Source: JAVKBW01 sp040222995
GTDB taxonomy: Bacteria; Pseudomonadota; Alphaproteobacteria; UBA8366; Aestuariispiraceae
Direction: 5' to 3'
DNA: 64,000 nt
Assembly: GCA_040222995.1 (NCBI GenBank)
Contig: JAVKBW010000045.1
Coordinates: 67,749-131,748 of the forward strand
The translations under genes were made by a program, and so were the position numbers. Shown here piece by piece: positions 62,170 to 64,000 of the stretch. The notes under the pieces are model-generated. The model had not been told where the DNA came from. It searched no databases and worked only from the letters and a program-made list of their open reading frames with translations. How positions within the stretch are numbered: the stretch's first letter is position 1; the number at the start of each line of letters is the position of its first letter.

Positions 62170-63831
62170 TCAGGACAGTACGCGGCCCGTGACCCTGCCG
62201 AGTACCCAGGCTGACGCGTGATCGTCGTCGCCCCGCCAGGCGACAACCAGATCGGGCCGGATCAGCACCAGCGGGGCGCCGTAGAGCGCGGCGACGTCTC
62301 CCGAAGCAAGCTCCAGCAGCTTCAGCTCCATGCCGGCATTCGCCGCGGCCGCCATGAACCGTGCCCCGTCCGGCGCCGCCTCCCCAAGCCTCAACAGGGT
62401 CCAGTCGAAGCCGAACCGGTCGTAAAGCGACGTATCCGGACCGATCCACCAATGCGGTGCGCGTCCGCCAGGCGCCGCCGACGGCACGTAGCGGTTCGGC
62501 AGATCCTCCGAAGGCTCACCCGGTTCCAGACAGATGACCGGCGATGCATCGTAACGCGCCCCGAAGGTGATGCCGGGAATGTTGAATTCCGCCTTGCCAT
62601 GGGCCTCGAGGTAGGCGCCAGCCTCTTGGCGCAGTGTTTCGCCTTCTGGCGTATCGTCTTCAAGTCCCGGTTTCGGCGTGAACAGGCCGAGCGAATCCGC
62701 GAATTGCCGGGCGAAGCCGGTATTGCGGATAGCGACCGGCCGGCGCTCGGCCTCGTAGCTTTCGAGCAGGCGGCGGGGGGCGGCATTCCTGAGCACGGCC
62801 GCCAGCTTCCAGCCGATATTCACCGCGTCCTCGATCGCCGTATTGTAGCCGAGCCCGCCGGCCGGGGTGAAGAGATGGGCAGCATCGCCGCCGATGAAGA
62901 CCCGTCCCTCCCCGAAACGTTCCGCCACCAGCGCGTAGCCCGCGGTCCAGGTGCCGCGCGACAGGATTTCCGCCTCGATCGGCAGGCCGACCGCCGCCTG
63001 GAACATGCGGAGCGCATCCGCATCGGAGATCGCGTCGGCATCTTCCCCCCCGCGCAGCTGGGTATGGAAGGCGAACTCCCCGCGTCCGTCGACCGCCGCC
63101 ATGAAGGCGCGCCGCTCCCCGTTGAACGTGACGTTCATCCAGGCCGGCGCATGCGGCACGCGGTCGTAGAATTGCGGGCAGCGGAGATAGAGCGCGAACA
63201 TCCGCCCGCCGAAAAAATCGCGGACCGCGCCCGCCTCGCCCGCGTAATTGATGCCGAGCCGGCGGCGCACGAAACTGTGAGCGCCGTCGCCCCCGACAAG
63301 ATATCGGCAGCGGACATGCCGGTCTCCCTCGCCCCCGACCTCCGCCACGTCAAGGTCCACCCCGTCTGACGATTCGGCGAAGCCCGTAACCCGCCAGCCG
63401 TAATTCACCGAAATGCCCGGCAGGGCTTCCGCATGCCGGCGCAGCACCTGCTCGACATATTTCTGCGAGACGCGGTGCGGCAGTTCGGCGGCGCTCCAGG
63501 AGCCGGAGAGCGTGGATACCCGGGCCTTCGCCTCCTTCGCGGACGGCAGGCGGAAGCGTGCAAGTTCATGCGTCGCGTAGCGGGTAAAATAGGCGATGTC
63601 GGTCGGGAAATCTCCCGGCAGGCCGAGGGCGCGGATCTCCTCGGCGAAGCCGAGACGGCGATAATGCTCCATGGTCCGGGCCTGGGTGGCGTTCGCCTGC
63701 GGGTTGAAGGCGGTCGAGGGTTTCCGGTCGAACAGGACCGCGGAGATGCCACGCCGGCCCAACTCGATCGCCAGCATCAACCCGAAGGGACCGCCGCCGA
63801 CGATCGCGACATCTGCATCGCTTGATTCCAC
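62170..63831 (-). CDS. FAD-dependent aromatic hydroxylase (PHBH/MhpA-like)
   Basis: 553 residues. GGGPFGLMLAIELGRRG is the FAD motif at the N-terminus, DGAHSFVRRRLG the DG motif and GRVFIGGDAAHLFTPAGGLGYNTAIEDAVNIGWKLA the GD motif closing FAD. A C-terminal thioredoxin-like domain (about 440-553) is seen in phenol-type hydroxylases. The start is GTG at 63831, preceded by GGGAGG. A dyad operator lies 45 bp upstream. It probably hydroxylates a phenolic compound; substrate unknown. Confidence 0.87.
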   Translation of the reverse strand: MESSDADVAIVGGGPFGLMLAIELGRRGISAVLFDRKPSTAFNPQANATQARTMEHYRRLGFAEEIRALGLPGDFPTDIAYFTRYATHELARFRLPSAKEAKARVSTLSGSWSAAELPHRVSQKYVEQVLRRHAEALPGISVNYGWRVTGFAESSDGVDLDVAEVGGEGDRHVRCRYLVGGDGAHSFVRRRLGINYAGEAGAVRDFFGGRMFALYLRCPQFYDRVPHAPAWMNVTFNGERRAFMAAVDGRGEFAFHTQLRGGEDADAISDADALRMFQAAVGLPIEAEILSRGTWTAGYALVAERFGEGRVFIGGDAAHLFTPAGGLGYNTAIEDAVNIGWKLAAVLRNAAPRRLLESYEAERRPVAIRNTGFARQFADSLGLFTPKPGLEDDTPEGETLRQEAGAYLEAHGKAEFNIPGITFGARYDASPVICLEPGEPSEDLPNRYVPSAAPGGRAPHWWIGPDTSLYDRFGFDWTLLRLGEAAPDGARFMAAAANAGMELKLLELASGDVAALYGAPLVLIRPDLVVAWRGDDDHASAWVLGRVTGRVLS

Positions 63832-63875
63832 GGAAAGCCTCCCACCGGCCCGATTTCGGAACTTGCCGATAAATT

Positions 63876-63894
63876 TAGTAAGGAAACCTTCCTA
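63876..63894. promoter_or_regulatory. Inverted-repeat operator upstream of the FAD hydroxylase gene
   Basis: TAGTAAGG (63876-63883) and CCTTCCTA (63887-63894) form an 8-bp inverted repeat with one mismatch and an AAA spacer, 45 bases upstream of the GTG start. The form resembles MarR-type operators that control phenolic catabolism. It overlaps the stop codon of the upstream partial gene. Confidence 0.5.
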
Positions 63895-64000
63895 CCTGTC
63901 AAGATCGCCGGATGGCGCCTCCAGCTCCTTGCCGGTCTCGCCATAGCGGGTGAGCAGCCGGAGCAAGAGATCCACAGCCTCGCCCCCGAGCTCCGCGCGC
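63892..64000 (-). CDS. 3' end of an unidentified protein (35 residues in window)
   Basis: A frame open at the right edge ends at TAG (63892-63894). The last residues read RAELGGEAVDLLLRLLTRYG then ETGKELEAPSGDLDR, a helical tail of the kind seen in small regulators such as MarR proteins. Too little is present to identify it. It is oriented like the FAD hydroxylase gene, 60 bases upstream, so it may regulate or be co-transcribed with it. Confidence 0.45.
   Translation of the reverse strand, partial: RAELGGEAVDLLLRLLTRYGETGKELEAPSGDLDR

Overview
The window reads as about 64 kb of chromosome from a GC-rich alphaproteobacterium, most like a free-living (possibly marine) member of the Rhodospirillales. 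The pointers are a classical 5-aminolevulinate synthase (HemA), a DUF2336 protein, an FlbT-like flagellar regulator, the xseB-ispA-dxs cluster beside a histone-deacetylase-like gene, a RibB with a decayed RibA half, and a three-gene molybdenum hydroxylase. This placement is inference from gene content; no rRNA is present. No phage, plasmid, CRISPR array or transposase gene was seen. One non-coding mobile-looking element and one tRNA gene were found.

Layout. 1-4.5 kb: the 5' part of an unknown gene (minus strand) divergent from a three-gene sugar module (nucleotidyltransferase-kinase fusion, DegT aminotransferase, SIS isomerase). 4.5-14 kb: nitrogen/one-carbon accessory region with a Rieske oxygenase of the quaternary-amine type, a cupin, ribB, an XRE-cupin regulator, a glxB-glxC-glxD-glnT operon (N-methylglutamate-synthase-like plus a GlnT/gamma-glutamylamide-synthetase-like enzyme) and an iron alcohol dehydrogenase. 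14-18.4 kb: an orphan Tat-exported peptide-type binding protein, two overlapping NAD-dependent sugar epimerases, then a ~274-bp terminal-inverted-repeat element. 18.4-22.3 kb: a molybdenum hydroxylase operon (M-S-L) ending in a MoaD/ThiS-like gene. 22.5-31.2 kb: ChaN-like protein, methyltransferase, DUF2336 protein, RND efflux pump with adaptor, and a histone-deacetylase-like amidohydrolase.

31.3-50.7 kb is mainly core functions: xseB-ispA-dxs (isoprenoid precursors), DUF454 protein, cupin, MATE exporter, tlyA, sppA, an amidoligase plus glutamine-amidotransferase pair, the fabI-aroC-TPR operon, YihY-type membrane protein, a J-domain protein, a glycine-zipper lipoprotein, pdxH, a CDF metal exporter, an SDR oxidoreductase and a small winged-helix-like protein. 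50.8-58.2 kb: a complete polyamine-type ABC importer (ATPase, binding protein, two permeases) with hairpins on both sides of the binding-protein gene, next to a class III aminotransferase-hemA operon. 58.3-60.7 kb: GNAT acetyltransferase, S41 protease, a 70-residue membrane protein, a two-way terminator and tRNA-Val(GAC). 60.8-64 kb: a slightly more GC-rich tail with a secreted HExxH protein, the FlbT-like gene, an FAD aromatic hydroxylase with a dyad operator, and the 3' end of another gene.

Functional links. The importer, class III aminotransferase, amine-type Rieske enzyme and gamma-glutamyl module together suggest a lifestyle using methylated amines and polyamines as nitrogen sources. The 5' sugar module and the two epimerases probably serve a surface polysaccharide. 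The most unusual items are the inverted-repeat element sitting precisely in a shared convergent stop signal (it supplies both stop codons), the amidoligase/amidotransferase pair with unknown product, and the Glx/GlnT module without the usual N-methylglutamate dehydrogenase genes.
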